The notes below the pieces were generated by a model that had not been told where the DNA came from, ran no database searches, and saw only the letters and a program-made list of their open reading frames with translations. A stretch of 64,000 bases of DNA from Armatimonadota bacterium. Lineage in GTDB: Bacteria > Armatimonadota > UBA5829 > DTJY01. Position 1 is the first letter of the stretch, and every line of letters starts with the position of its first letter. Below, one piece after another: positions 26,733 to 35,320 of this stretch. Made by a program: the position numbers and the translations under genes. The stretch lies in NCBI GenBank assembly GCA_023511795.1, contig JAIMAU010000005.1, positions 62,001 to 126,000 of the forward strand, written 5' to 3'.

Positions 26733-28139
26733 ATGAATATCGTTCTTGTCGTTTTTGACTCGCTAAGGAAAGACTGTGTAGGCTGTTACGGCAAGCCCTT
26801 CTGGGGGGAGGTCCAAACTCCACACCTCAACAAACTAGCAGATGAATCCCTCATAATGGATCGAGCATTCCCCGAATCGCTCCCCACCCTGCCTACCCGT
26901 CGTGCACTCTACACCGGCCAGCGTGTCTACCCCTTCCACAACGGCGATTTCCGCCTAAAGGGAGATTTCGTTGGCGCGCCAGGCTGGGGTCCCATACCCG
27001 AAGACCAACCAACGCTCGCCGAAATCTTAAGCGAGTATGACTACAGAACGGCTCTCATCTCCGATGTCTATCATATGTTTAAGCCCTCCAAAAATTACTG
27101 GCGCGGCTTCGACCAATGGCTATTCCTGCGCGGTCAAGAACAAGACAAATACCGAAGCGGCCCCAAGCCATCAAAGGAAGATATTGACTACTGGCTGCCC
27201 AAGGAGCTCCAAAACGAAAGAAAAATTGAGTTCATCACATACTGCCTCATGAACATGCATGACCGCGTTAAGGAGGAAGATTACTTCAATGCGCGCGTCA
27301 TGCTTGAGTCCGCCAGATGGCTCGAACAAAATAGGGACGCCGATAAGTTCTTCCTAACCGTCGAAAGCTTCGACCCCCACGAGCCTTGGTTCGTGCCCGA
27401 ACACTACCGAAGGATGTACGACCCGTCTGATGGCCCCGAGCAGGTAATTTCAGGCTATGCGGATACCGATAAAATGAATCCCCAGCTTCTTCGCCGAACT
27501 CAGGCAAACTATAGCGGCCTTGTTACCATGTGCGACCGCTGGTTTGGCCATCTTTACGAGACTCTCCGCACTCTCAGCCTGCTCGACAACACCCTGCTCA
27601 TCGTAACCGCCGACCATGGACACTCCATCGGCGACAAAAACTACATCGGCAAGAGAGGTTACCCTTCCGACAGGGCTGTTTACGACGTCCCGCTCATTAT
27701 TCGCCACCCCGACGGCGTCGGCGCACGAAGGAGAAGCAACGTCCTCGTGAATCATACAGACATTTCTGCCTTCATCCTCGAAGCCGCCGGCGTTCCGGTG
27801 CCCGATGCCTTCGACGGCGTCTCCTTCTGGAAGGCCGCTCTCGGCGAGGAAGAGCCCGCCCGCAACCATGTTACTGTCGCTTGGGGAACTGCTATCACTG
27901 TCATCGACGACCGGTGGTGGCTGAATATTAAGATAGATGGAACTGGCGGATTCCTCTACGATTTGAAAAACGACCAGAACCTTGAGAACAACGTCGCTGA
28001 CCTCAACCACAGCGAAGTAAAGCGCCTCTACCAGCTTGGCGTCAGTGATGCGCGCGGCGGCTTCCCCGACTATCTCGTGGAGCTTTGCGCCAAACATGCT
28101 GATGCGCCGGGCTGCAGTTCCCTCGTCGCCAGGGAATAA
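26733..28139 (+). CDS. Sulfatase-fold hydrolase with Thr at the nucleophile position
   Basis: This 468-residue protein of the alkaline phosphatase/sulfatase superfamily has NIVLVVFDSLRKDCVGCYG at the N-terminus and LLIVTADHGHSIGDKN for the distal metal site. The activation box reads ESLPTLPTRRALYTG: where sulfatases have Cys or Ser (C-x-P-x-R) there is Thr52. A formylglycine cannot form, whereas Thr is the nucleophile in phosphodiesterases, phosphoglycerol and phosphoethanolamine transferases of this superfamily. It may therefore act on phosphate rather than sulfate esters, or be catalytically altered. It has no leader. The start has GGAG upstream. It lies between GH172 and another sulfatase. 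Confidence 0.85.
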   Translation: MNIVLVVFDSLRKDCVGCYGKPFWGEVQTPHLNKLADESLIMDRAFPESLPTLPTRRALYTGQRVYPFHNGDFRLKGDFVGAPGWGPIPEDQPTLAEILSEYDYRTALISDVYHMFKPSKNYWRGFDQWLFLRGQEQDKYRSGPKPSKEDIDYWLPKELQNERKIEFITYCLMNMHDRVKEEDYFNARVMLESARWLEQNRDADKFFLTVESFDPHEPWFVPEHYRRMYDPSDGPEQVISGYADTDKMNPQLLRRTQANYSGLVTMCDRWFGHLYETLRTLSLLDNTLLIVTADHGHSIGDKNYIGKRGYPSDRAVYDVPLIIRHPDGVGARRRSNVLVNHTDISAFILEAAGVPVPDAFDGVSFWKAALGEEEPARNHVTVAWGTAITVIDDRWWLNIKIDGTGGFLYDLKNDQNLENNVADLNHSEVKRLYQLGVSDARGGFPDYLVELCAKHADAPGCSSLVARE

Positions 28140-28194
28140 GACCAACCTAAAACGTTTTGAATAAGCAAAAATATAATCGGATTTGGAGGTAAAA

Positions 28195-29649
28195 TTGAGA
28201 ATTGTATACTTTGACCTAGATACTTTACGCCCAGATCATCTCGGGTGCTACGGCTACCACAGAAATACATCGCCAAACATAGACAGCATCGCCGCCAGGG
28301 GCATCCGATTCGAGAACTACTACACTTCCGATGCCCCGTGTCTGCCTTCTAGGTCGGCTCTTTTCACGGGAAGATTCGGCATACATACAGGAGTAGTGGG
28401 CCATGGAGGAACCGCCGCCGACCCTTACATCGAAGGAGCAGACCGCCGATTCAAAAGCGCCGCCTCTGCAACCGCTTGGATGAGCATGCTTAGAAAAGCG
28501 GGCTTCCGAACAATCTCAATCAGCCCCTTTGCCGAACGCCACTCAGCTTGGTGGTTTTATACAGGCTTTTGTGAAATGATTAACACAGGCAAATCAGGCT
28601 TGGAGAGAGCCGATGAAATAACGCCGTTCGCATTGGATTGGATTAAGAGGAACGGAACAAAAGACAACTGGTTCCTCCAAATCAATTTCTGGGACCCACA
28701 CACGCCGTACAGAACCCCACTGAACTACGGCAACCCTTTTGAAAACGAATCGCCACCCTCATGGATGACCGAGGAGATTATACAAACACATCGCGCAAGC
28801 TATGGACCCCACAGCGCCTGCGAGCCAATTCACTTCGACGAGCCTCGAGACTACCCATTCCCGCGCGTGCCGACTTCCATACGCTCCCTTTCCGATTGGA
28901 AGCGCTGGATAGATGGCTACGACGTCGGTATAAAATATATGGACGACCATATAGGCCAAATCCTCGATTGTCTATCACATTTGGGAGTGCTTGACGAAAC
29001 AATAGTAATCGTTAGCTCCGACCACGGAGAAAGTCTGGGAGAGTTGAACGTCTATGGCGACCATCAAACCGCTGATTTAACAACGTGCAGAATCCCGATG
29101 ATTATCAAGTGGCCAGGAATGAAAGAAGGAGTTGTCGATCGCGAACTTCACTACAACCTAGACTTGCCGTCCACAATGATGGAAATACTTTCCGAGGACC
29201 CACCACCCATCTGGGACGGCCAAAGCTATGCGTCCACCCTAAAAACCGGAGCGCCCGCAGGCCGTCCATACCTCGTGTTGAGCCAATGCGCTTGGAGCTG
29301 CCAGCGCGCAGTGAGGTTCGGCCCATGGCTTATGATTCGCACATACCACGACGGAATGAAGAACCTTTCGCCAAGAATGTTGTTTAACGTTGAAAACGAC
29401 CCGCACGAACTGCACAACCTGGCAGACAAGCGCCCCGAAATCGTAAACGAGGCACAAAAAATCTTAGACGAATGGCATGCGGAAATGATGACCTCGGCAA
29501 CTCATCCCGTAGACCCTCTTTGGACTGTTATGAAAGAAGGCGGACCGTTCCACACAAGAGGGGAGCTTTCAAACTACTGCCGCAGACTTCGCGAGACTGG
29601 GAGGGAAATGCACGCGGAAAAGCTGGAAAAGCAGTATGGAAGCCAATAG
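28195..29649 (+). CDS. S1-family sulfatase
   Basis: This 484-residue sulfatase has RIVYFDLDTLRPDHLGCYG, Cys49 in CLPSRSALFTG as formylglycine precursor, and IVIVSSDHGESLGELN. The tail MLFNVENDPHELHNLAD is standard. The start appears to be TTG 28195: GGAGGT ends four bases before it, whereas the other TTG at 28183 has no ribosome site. The first strand then begins at residue 2, as in its neighbours. It has no leader and is therefore probably cytoplasmic. It is the last gene of the sulfatase operon, ahead of the 500-base hairpin-rich gap. Confidence 0.9.
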   Translation: MRIVYFDLDTLRPDHLGCYGYHRNTSPNIDSIAARGIRFENYYTSDAPCLPSRSALFTGRFGIHTGVVGHGGTAADPYIEGADRRFKSAASATAWMSMLRKAGFRTISISPFAERHSAWWFYTGFCEMINTGKSGLERADEITPFALDWIKRNGTKDNWFLQINFWDPHTPYRTPLNYGNPFENESPPSWMTEEIIQTHRASYGPHSACEPIHFDEPRDYPFPRVPTSIRSLSDWKRWIDGYDVGIKYMDDHIGQILDCLSHLGVLDETIVIVSSDHGESLGELNVYGDHQTADLTTCRIPMIIKWPGMKEGVVDRELHYNLDLPSTMMEILSEDPPPIWDGQSYASTLKTGAPAGRPYLVLSQCAWSCQRAVRFGPWLMIRTYHDGMKNLSPRMLFNVENDPHELHNLADKRPEIVNEAQKILDEWHAEMMTSATHPVDPLWTVMKEGGPFHTRGELSNYCRRLRETGREMHAEKLEKQYGSQ

Positions 29650-29799
29650 CTTTCAGACTATCAGCGAACATATAACGGCAATTAACGAGCGCAAAAAGCA
29701 AGCTTGCCAGCCGATTTGCAAGCATGTACCTCAAAAGCCGAGGCACTGCACAGCCAATTCGCTCTGCCAACAACTATTGTAGAGAATATGCGATTGATT

Positions 29800-29822
29800 T
29801 TCTTTGTTCTATCAACAAAGAA
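29800..29822. other. 9-bp perfect stem-loop
   Basis: TTCTTTGTT (29800-29808) pairs exactly with AACAAAGAA (29814-29822) across a five-base loop. A second small stem, AGCCTT/AAGGCT with a three-base loop (29826-29840), follows at once. Neither is followed by a T-run, so a terminator is not proven; they may protect the 3' end of the sulfatase message. Confidence 0.5.
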
Positions 29823-29851
29823 GAAAGCCTTAACAAGGCTGTTGAAAGGCA

Positions 29852-30019
29852 GAACAAAAATGTTGCACAACTCTGCAACATTTTTGTACTGCAGTACAAA
29901 AGTGTTGTACCGAAGTACAAAAATGTTGTACCGAAGTACAAAAGTGTTGTACCGCGGTACAAAAGTGTTGTACCAAAGTACAAAAAGATTGCACAACCGT
30001 ACAAAACTTTTGTACCAGA
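29852..30019. repeat. Eight 21-bp tandem repeats with internal palindromes
   Basis: Eight consecutive 21-base units fill this stretch. The four central ones (29894-29977) are nearly identical, built as GTACAAAA, one variable base, TGTTGTACC and a variable three-base end; the outer ones are diverged. Each unit contains GTACAA and TTGTAC, so stems can form within a unit (loop AAGTG) or across the junction (TTGTAC-CGAA-GTACAA). At the left edge a perfect 14-bp inverted repeat (29854-29867 with 29874-29887) and a perfect 20-bp palindrome centred on CTGCAG (29882-29901) occur. No unique spacers separate the units, so it is not a CRISPR. Confidence 0.9.
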
Positions 30020-30149
30020 GCCCAAGGATGTTTGAAAAACGCCAAAAGAAATCAGCAAATCCTCGGAAAGCTTACGCAAGCTAATATTGCGCGAAGTCAG
30101 CTTTGCATATAAAATGCAAGCAACCGCAAAGAAAGGAGACCCTTAGTAA

Positions 30150-32219
30150 ATGTTGGACAAAAAGTGGCTTGCAACCATACTAACAATCTCTTTGGCATTA
30201 ATTCTTTTCACTTCTATTGATTGCCCCGCTAAAACAACCCTAAGCATTACTGGAAGCGCCCTACATCTCGATAAGCACTTTCCTCAATATGCGCATCTCT
30301 GGCACGAAGGATGGTCCCTCAAAGATGACAATGGAAACGTTCTAATTTATGCCAAGCCAGACATGCCTCTTGGAGGGTACCTCTTCGTTTACTATCAGAA
30401 CACTGGCGGCAAAGCCATCACGATAGAAGATCTTGCCATTGAGGGCATCAAACTCTCAGAAGGCATTGGAATAACCCATGCCACTAAGAATCCTGAGGAG
30501 AAATTTGGCGCAAGTATTCTTTTGTCAAAGCTCCCAAAAGAAAAGCTGAACAGCCTTCAAGCCGCAGGCGCGCCCGTTTGGTGGAAGCCCGAACCCCGAG
30601 TAGTGCCCCCTGGAGGAATGGGTGAGATTGTCGTCCGTCTAAAGAAGAAGCCGATGATTCGACAAATCAAGGTTGACATCATAAGCGACGGGGGAAACGC
30701 AAGCACAATAGTTTCCACCACAAAGGAATACCCGCGCTTCACGACAATTGCCTTCACTCCCGACCTTGGTAAGGTCTACCTTTATGTTAGACATCCGAAG
30801 GGAAACGTTAGACTTGGGAAGATATACCTTGACAAGGTTGACATAACCCCAAGGGCAAAAATCGCCCCGGGTCAAGCGGGGGAGATAACCCCAATCATCC
30901 TTAACCTCGACAAACCGCTTAAGTGGATGTCGTACCACAACTTCACGGCAGTTTTCCAAGACGGCTCGGAAGCGACTGCTGGAATACGCGCATGGGGTCG
31001 TGAGATGGTGTACGGAATGTGGGGAGCGGGCTTCGTTGAAGGAGAACCCAGGGAAGCCGCTCGCAAGTTTTTGATGGATTGGAAAGAACACAACATCAAC
31101 GTCCTAATGGGCCACATCTCCGGCAATGCGGGCGACTACGTAAAAAGCGACGAAGGCTGGGAACTTACGCAGTCCTTGGGCTTCGATAGAATGACTACTT
31201 GGGACAGTGGTAAGTATAAGCCTGTTTTCTTCTTCCTGCAGGACGAGCCTGATGCACATGATGCGGCGAATGATGCGCTTAAGCCAGCCGACCGCCTTGG
31301 GTCGCTCGGCCAATGGCTCGTCAAGTGGCAGGAGGTACTCAGGCGGCATGACCCTGATGTGCCGGTGCTTCTCAACATTGACAACACCTACAAGCCAGAG
31401 AACTGGTATATGTATCATCAGCTCTCAGACATCCCGTGCATTGACCCCTACTTCCCCGAACAGCAGGACTACTGCTTCAACAAACACCCTGGCGCATTTT
31501 TTGCCCACACTAAGCCAACTTATGTCTATGCCGTGAGCGCCATTTCCCAGTCCTCCGCCCAACCAAAACCGCTCCACACGATTCTTTGCTCGACGAGGTA
31601 CCGAGATGGAAAAGGCTACGAAGGACGTTTCCCCACGCCGGAGGAAAAGCGCATGGAAGTGTACTACACCATCTCGGCGGGCGCAAAAGGTATCTCTTAT
31701 TGGTGGTTTAGTCCAGACGTGTACTGCATTGGTGTTGGGAAGGACGAACCGGCTGCACACGCCCTCTGGAAAGAAATAGGGCTTCTTGGCGCCGAAGTTC
31801 GGACAGCCGGTCCTGTTATAACGGTCAGCACGCCGGTTAGCCTGCCCATAAAATCTGATAGGTACCTTTGGGTTCGCTCGCTCCTATCGGGCATCGACAC
31901 TGTAGCCGTCATAATCGTCAATGATGACGTTGCCTGCGACCGCGTTGGCACCGTGTTCAAGCCTGTCCAGAATGCGCACGTTTCCATTGAGCTCCCGAAA
32001 TGGATTAGACCCACTGACGCATTCGAAGTCACTTATGAGGGAATCAAAGACATTGCATGGAAGAAGGAAAGAGACAGGGTTGCCCTGGACCTAGGGACTG
32101 TGAACATCAGCCGATTCGTCATAATAACTGCGGATTCGACGTTGAAGGCGAACCTTAAGAAGCGCTATGAGACCATGTTTGCCGCCAACGTCGCTAAACT
32201 GCTTGCGCAGGAGAACTGA
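30150..32219 (+). CDS. Exported TIM-barrel glycosidase-like protein, unknown family
   Basis: This 689-residue protein has a long signal peptide (hydrophobic LATILTISLALILFTSI). Residues 30-290 look like beta-sandwich domains (GYLFVYYQNTGGKAITIEDL, KKPMIRQIKVDIISDGG). From about 290 a barrel follows: AAGKF-like helices, HNINVLMGHISGN, PVFFFLQDEPDAHDAAND, VLLNIDNTYKPENWYMY and YYTISAGAKGISYWWF. The acidic EPD and the aromatic-rich strand end recall clan-A glycoside hydrolases or DUF4091-type proteins, but no catalytic pair could be fixed. It is a clear paralogue of the gene at 33286. AAAGGAG lies about 11 bases upstream of the ATG. It is probably cotranscribed with the fucosidase gene. Confidence 0.65.
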   Translation: MLDKKWLATILTISLALILFTSIDCPAKTTLSITGSALHLDKHFPQYAHLWHEGWSLKDDNGNVLIYAKPDMPLGGYLFVYYQNTGGKAITIEDLAIEGIKLSEGIGITHATKNPEEKFGASILLSKLPKEKLNSLQAAGAPVWWKPEPRVVPPGGMGEIVVRLKKKPMIRQIKVDIISDGGNASTIVSTTKEYPRFTTIAFTPDLGKVYLYVRHPKGNVRLGKIYLDKVDITPRAKIAPGQAGEITPIILNLDKPLKWMSYHNFTAVFQDGSEATAGIRAWGREMVYGMWGAGFVEGEPREAARKFLMDWKEHNINVLMGHISGNAGDYVKSDEGWELTQSLGFDRMTTWDSGKYKPVFFFLQDEPDAHDAANDALKPADRLGSLGQWLVKWQEVLRRHDPDVPVLLNIDNTYKPENWYMYHQLSDIPCIDPYFPEQQDYCFNKHPGAFFAHTKPTYVYAVSAISQSSAQPKPLHTILCSTRYRDGKGYEGRFPTPEEKRMEVYYTISAGAKGISYWWFSPDVYCIGVGKDEPAAHALWKEIGLLGAEVRTAGPVITVSTPVSLPIKSDRYLWVRSLLSGIDTVAVIIVNDDVACDRVGTVFKPVQNAHVSIELPKWIRPTDAFEVTYEGIKDIAWKKERDRVALDLGTVNISRFVIITADSTLKANLKKRYETMFAANVAKLLAQEN

Positions 32220-32220
32220 A

Positions 32221-33252
32221 ATGTCTTGCAGTGTTCCATCCTACCTAACAGGATACGAAGACCTTTATAGAAAAAACCCCAGGGAGGCGGCAATCCAGTG
32301 GTTTAGGGATGCAAAATACGGCTTATTCCTCCACTACGGATTGTACTCAATTCTCGGGCGGCACGAGTGGGTTCAATACTTTGAGAAGATACCTGTTAGG
32401 GAATACGAGAAGCTGATTGAACGGTTCACGGCGGAGAGATTCGATGCGGAATATATAGCATCGTTCGCCGTAGATTGTGGAATGAAATACGTTAACATAA
32501 CAACGCGGCATCATGAGTCATTTTGTCTTTGGGATACCAAGCAAACGTGGTTCAACAGCATGAATTCGCCGGCGCGCCGTGATTTAATAGCGGAGTTAGC
32601 CGAAGCATGCAAGAAGGCAGGGCTAGGATTGTTTTTCTACTATTCACACGGTAGGGACTGGAGGCATCCACACGCGCCCAACAACGACCTATGGAAAGGG
32701 GCCCCAAGACCGCAGTATGATCCCCCAGAGCCAACATACGCCTACGGCGAACAACACAACTTGCAGATTTACATAGACTTTGTGGCGGCACAGATAACCG
32801 AGTTGTTAACGAATTATGGGCCGATTGCCGGCATATGGCTTGATGGGATAGGCGTTCCATTATCATACAACCGCGAAGCGTTCCGCTGTCAGGAGCTGTA
32901 CGACATGATACACCGCCTGCAACCGCAGGCGCTCGTCGCATACAAACAGGGTCTGCTTGGGACGGAAGACTTTCTTGCGCCTGAGTACAAGCCGGTAGAA
33001 AGCACGAAACCCGTAGAGATATGCGACACAATGATGCCCGACAAGGCTTGGGGATATACAGCATCGCTTAAAGGAAAACACAAGACTGCGGACGAAGTTT
33101 GGGAGCTACTCCGAAATGCTAGAAAGCATGGATGCAACCTCCTCCTCAATACCGCTCCTTTGCCAGACGGGAGCATCGACCCTCATGACGATATGGTTCT
33201 TCGTAAGGTTGGGGAGCGACTGCGCAGGGAGGGCTTCCCCGGCGAGCAGTAA
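32221..33252 (+). CDS. GH29 alpha-L-fucosidase-like protein
   Basis: This 343-residue GH29-type enzyme shows WFRDAKYGLFLHYGLYSI (family WF-x-x-A-K-F-G-x-F-x-H-W-G), YVNITTRHHESFCLWDTK (family KHHDGFCLW), AGLGLFFYYSHGRDW, and Asp208 in IAGIWLDGIG as the expected nucleophile. NLLLNTAPLPDGSI closes the barrel. It would release alpha-L-fucose from glycans with retention. There is no signal peptide and no C-terminal beta-sandwich, so it is short and probably cytoplasmic. The frame is open upstream into the previous gene, but AGGAG stands seven bases before ATG 32221, one base after the upstream stop. It is flanked by two paralogous exported proteins. Confidence 0.92.
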   Translation: MSCSVPSYLTGYEDLYRKNPREAAIQWFRDAKYGLFLHYGLYSILGRHEWVQYFEKIPVREYEKLIERFTAERFDAEYIASFAVDCGMKYVNITTRHHESFCLWDTKQTWFNSMNSPARRDLIAELAEACKKAGLGLFFYYSHGRDWRHPHAPNNDLWKGAPRPQYDPPEPTYAYGEQHNLQIYIDFVAAQITELLTNYGPIAGIWLDGIGVPLSYNREAFRCQELYDMIHRLQPQALVAYKQGLLGTEDFLAPEYKPVESTKPVEICDTMMPDKAWGYTASLKGKHKTADEVWELLRNARKHGCNLLLNTAPLPDGSIDPHDDMVLRKVGERLRREGFPGEQ

Positions 33253-33285
33253 TTCTCAAACTTAGCTGGAGGAAAACTGAAAACA

Positions 33286-35316
33286 ATGAGAAGAACAAAC
33301 CACATTCTTGGGCTATCTTGTCTAATATTGCTTTTGTCTACCGTTTTTGCTTGCAATGCTACGCCCGAAATAATCGGAAGCTTTTATCGCGCTGACAAAC
33401 CGTTCCCAGAGTTTGCCTACTTCTGGAAAGAAAGTCCAAAGCCAGAAAACGAGATTGACTACCCTCCGCAAGCCCTTGGCGGCTCAATCCACGTATTTAT
33501 TAGAAACACTGAAAATGAAGCAATTGACATTAAGGACGTCATGCTCAACGACGTCAGCCTAACTCGCGCAGTTGCTTTTTCAGATAAGCGGAAGTTCAAA
33601 GGCGGCAAAATCTACGCCGCGCATGTATTCTTCTCCAACATCTCGGAGGAGGAGCGCAAACGCCTGGACTCTGCGGGCGAACCGATATGGTGGCGGGTTG
33701 AGCCTCGTAGCGTCAAGCCGAGCGGAACCGCTGAGATTACGATTCGCCTTCGCAAGCCACCGTCAGCAAAGGAAGTCAAGGTTACTATTTTGACTAATGG
33801 CGACCAAATCCATACAGCGGTTTCTACCGAAAACAGCGTTCCTATGTTCGAAGGCATAGCTTTTTCAGCCGACCTGTGCAAAGCATATGCCTACGTTCGA
33901 AGCAATAACACACCGACAAAAATATTGTTGGACGGCAAAGACATCACAGCTTATTCGCAAATTGGGCAGACGAACGCTTCGGGCATTATCCCAATTGTTT
34001 GCGCGTTCCATGCCCCACTTGAGCGCGGGTCATTCCACACATTCCAAGCCATACTAGAAGACGGTTCAAAAGCCACCGCCGGAATTCGCGCTTGGGCGGA
34101 CGAGTTTAGGTATGGCATATGGGGCGGCAGACCTGGAAAGGAAACCGAACTAGAAATCGGCAAGGCGTGGGTTAATGAAATGGCCGCTCACAATATCAAT
34201 CTCCAGATGGACATGATTGGCTCGGCGGCCGTTGCGCAGTTCATGAAAACCGATGAGGGCAAGCAATTGATGCAAACATTAGGGATAAAGCGAATTGTCG
34301 GCGATGTCGGAAAAGCGGTTTCGCCTGCGGCATATTATCTCGCCGATGAGCCCGACGCTGCTGACTCGAGGGTCCCCGATGTCCCAGCGGCGTTGAAAGT
34401 TGGCAGTCTCGCGCAAGGGTTAGTCAAGCTTGCTGAAGGAATACGTTCACTTGACCCAAACACTCCGAACATGGTGAACGTAGATATGACATTTAAGCCA
34501 AACAATTGGTATATCTACGGTCAAATTGCTGACATATACGCAGCAGACCCATACTACCAAACACGTTTAGCGGAAGCATACTGGAAAAAACCCCACACCA
34601 TCTGGATGTATAAGAAAGCTACGTTCGTCTATGCTGTCGGCGCTATCTGCCAATCTGCATGTGCCCCAAGGCCTCTTCATTTGATACTAAACTGTACTCG
34701 CTTGCAGGAAGAAAATAGGAAGTTCAGATTTGGCACCCCACAAGAAAAGCGGATTGAAGTATATTACGCCCTTGGAGCTGGCGCAAAAGCAATTTCCTAT
34801 TGGTGGTTTCTTCCAATTTCCCCGAACGCAAAAGGCTCTTGTGGGTGTGGCGCAGATGAACCTGAAGCAAAGGCACTTTGGCGAGAGATTGGAATCCTTG
34901 GCGCAGAAGTCAGGACTGCTGGACCTCTCATTGTCCGTAGTTGTCCTGCCGACCTGCCGATAACATCCTCAAATAACATATGGTTGCGTTCGCTCCTTGC
35001 TGGATTGGACACAGTTATCATTCTCTGCGTGAACGACAACTACACAAACGATGACAAAGGAACGACATACAAGCCAGTGGAAAATGTAGAACTGAATGTA
35101 ACTTTACCTTCCTGGCTCAATCCCAAGATGGTATTTGAAATCAACTCAAAGGGAACGGAGGAATTAAAGTGGGAACGGTCAGGTGACAAACTTAACCTTC
35201 ATCTTGGAACGGTGGACATTACTCGGATGGTCGTGGTAACGTCTGATGAAAGCCTTCGCAACCAACTTCAGCAACTCTATCAGACCAGATTCGCGGCGAA
35301 CATGGAAAAATTGTAG
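33286..35316 (+). CDS. Exported TIM-barrel glycosidase-like protein, paralogue of 30150
   Basis: This 676-residue protein starts with a signal peptide (ILGLSCLILLLSTVFACNA); a Cys near the cleavage site leaves lipoprotein processing possible. The order of segments repeats the gene at 30150: DKPFPEFAYFWKE, HVFIRNTENEAIDIKDVML, PIWWRVEPRSVKPSG, TAGIRAWADEFRYGIWGG, AYYLADEPDAAD, YYALGAGAKAISYWWFLP, WREIGILGAEVRTAGPL and the end TRFAANMEKL. It differs by insertions near the acidic EPD segment. Glycosidase function is inferred from fold and neighbours. Its stop is four bases from the convergent gene's stop. Confidence 0.65.
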   Translation: MRRTNHILGLSCLILLLSTVFACNATPEIIGSFYRADKPFPEFAYFWKESPKPENEIDYPPQALGGSIHVFIRNTENEAIDIKDVMLNDVSLTRAVAFSDKRKFKGGKIYAAHVFFSNISEEERKRLDSAGEPIWWRVEPRSVKPSGTAEITIRLRKPPSAKEVKVTILTNGDQIHTAVSTENSVPMFEGIAFSADLCKAYAYVRSNNTPTKILLDGKDITAYSQIGQTNASGIIPIVCAFHAPLERGSFHTFQAILEDGSKATAGIRAWADEFRYGIWGGRPGKETELEIGKAWVNEMAAHNINLQMDMIGSAAVAQFMKTDEGKQLMQTLGIKRIVGDVGKAVSPAAYYLADEPDAADSRVPDVPAALKVGSLAQGLVKLAEGIRSLDPNTPNMVNVDMTFKPNNWYIYGQIADIYAADPYYQTRLAEAYWKKPHTIWMYKKATFVYAVGAICQSACAPRPLHLILNCTRLQEENRKFRFGTPQEKRIEVYYALGAGAKAISYWWFLPISPNAKGSCGCGADEPEAKALWREIGILGAEVRTAGPLIVRSCPADLPITSSNNIWLRSLLAGLDTVIILCVNDNYTNDDKGTTYKPVENVELNVTLPSWLNPKMVFEINSKGTEELKWERSGDKLNLHLGTVDITRMVVVTSDESLRNQLQQLYQTRFAANMEKL

Positions 35317-35320
35317 TCCA

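Larger units (their letters stand above)
29650..30149. other. Non-coding, hairpin-rich intergenic region
   Basis: This 500-base gap has no credible gene. Its longest open frames run through a 21-bp repeat array and stay open on both strands because the period is a multiple of three. It holds several dyads in a row: GCAAGCTTGC at 29698-29707, a 9-bp stem at 29800-29822, a 6-bp stem at 29826-29840, a 14-bp stem at 29854-29887, a 20-bp palindrome at 29882-29901, and a 6-bp stem at 30104-30120 just before the ribosome site (AAAGGAG, 30132-30138) of the next gene. Confidence 0.7.

Noticed and set aside
27450-28145. Long open frame of 231 codons on the - strand
   Set aside because: It lies wholly opposite the sulfatase-fold gene at 26733, has a low-complexity Val/Glu/Ala-rich composition and no ribosome site; it is a shadow of codon bias.
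28172-28177. TATAAT as a promoter for the last sulfatase gene
   Set aside because: No acceptable -35 hexamer lies 16-18 bases upstream, and the gap from the previous gene is only about 55 bases.
29852-30019. CRISPR array
   Set aside because: The 21-bp units are contiguous with no unique spacers, and no cas gene is present.
29704-30084. Open frames through the 21-bp repeats on both strands, encoding heptad repeats
   Set aside because: A 21-base period keeps several frames open on both strands; none has a credible start site or a non-repeat domain, so coding is not supported.
30089-30114. TTGCGC/TATAAA pair as promoter of the gene at 30150
   Set aside because: The spacing is only 14 bases and the -35 match is poor; a promoter may exist but this one is not convincing.
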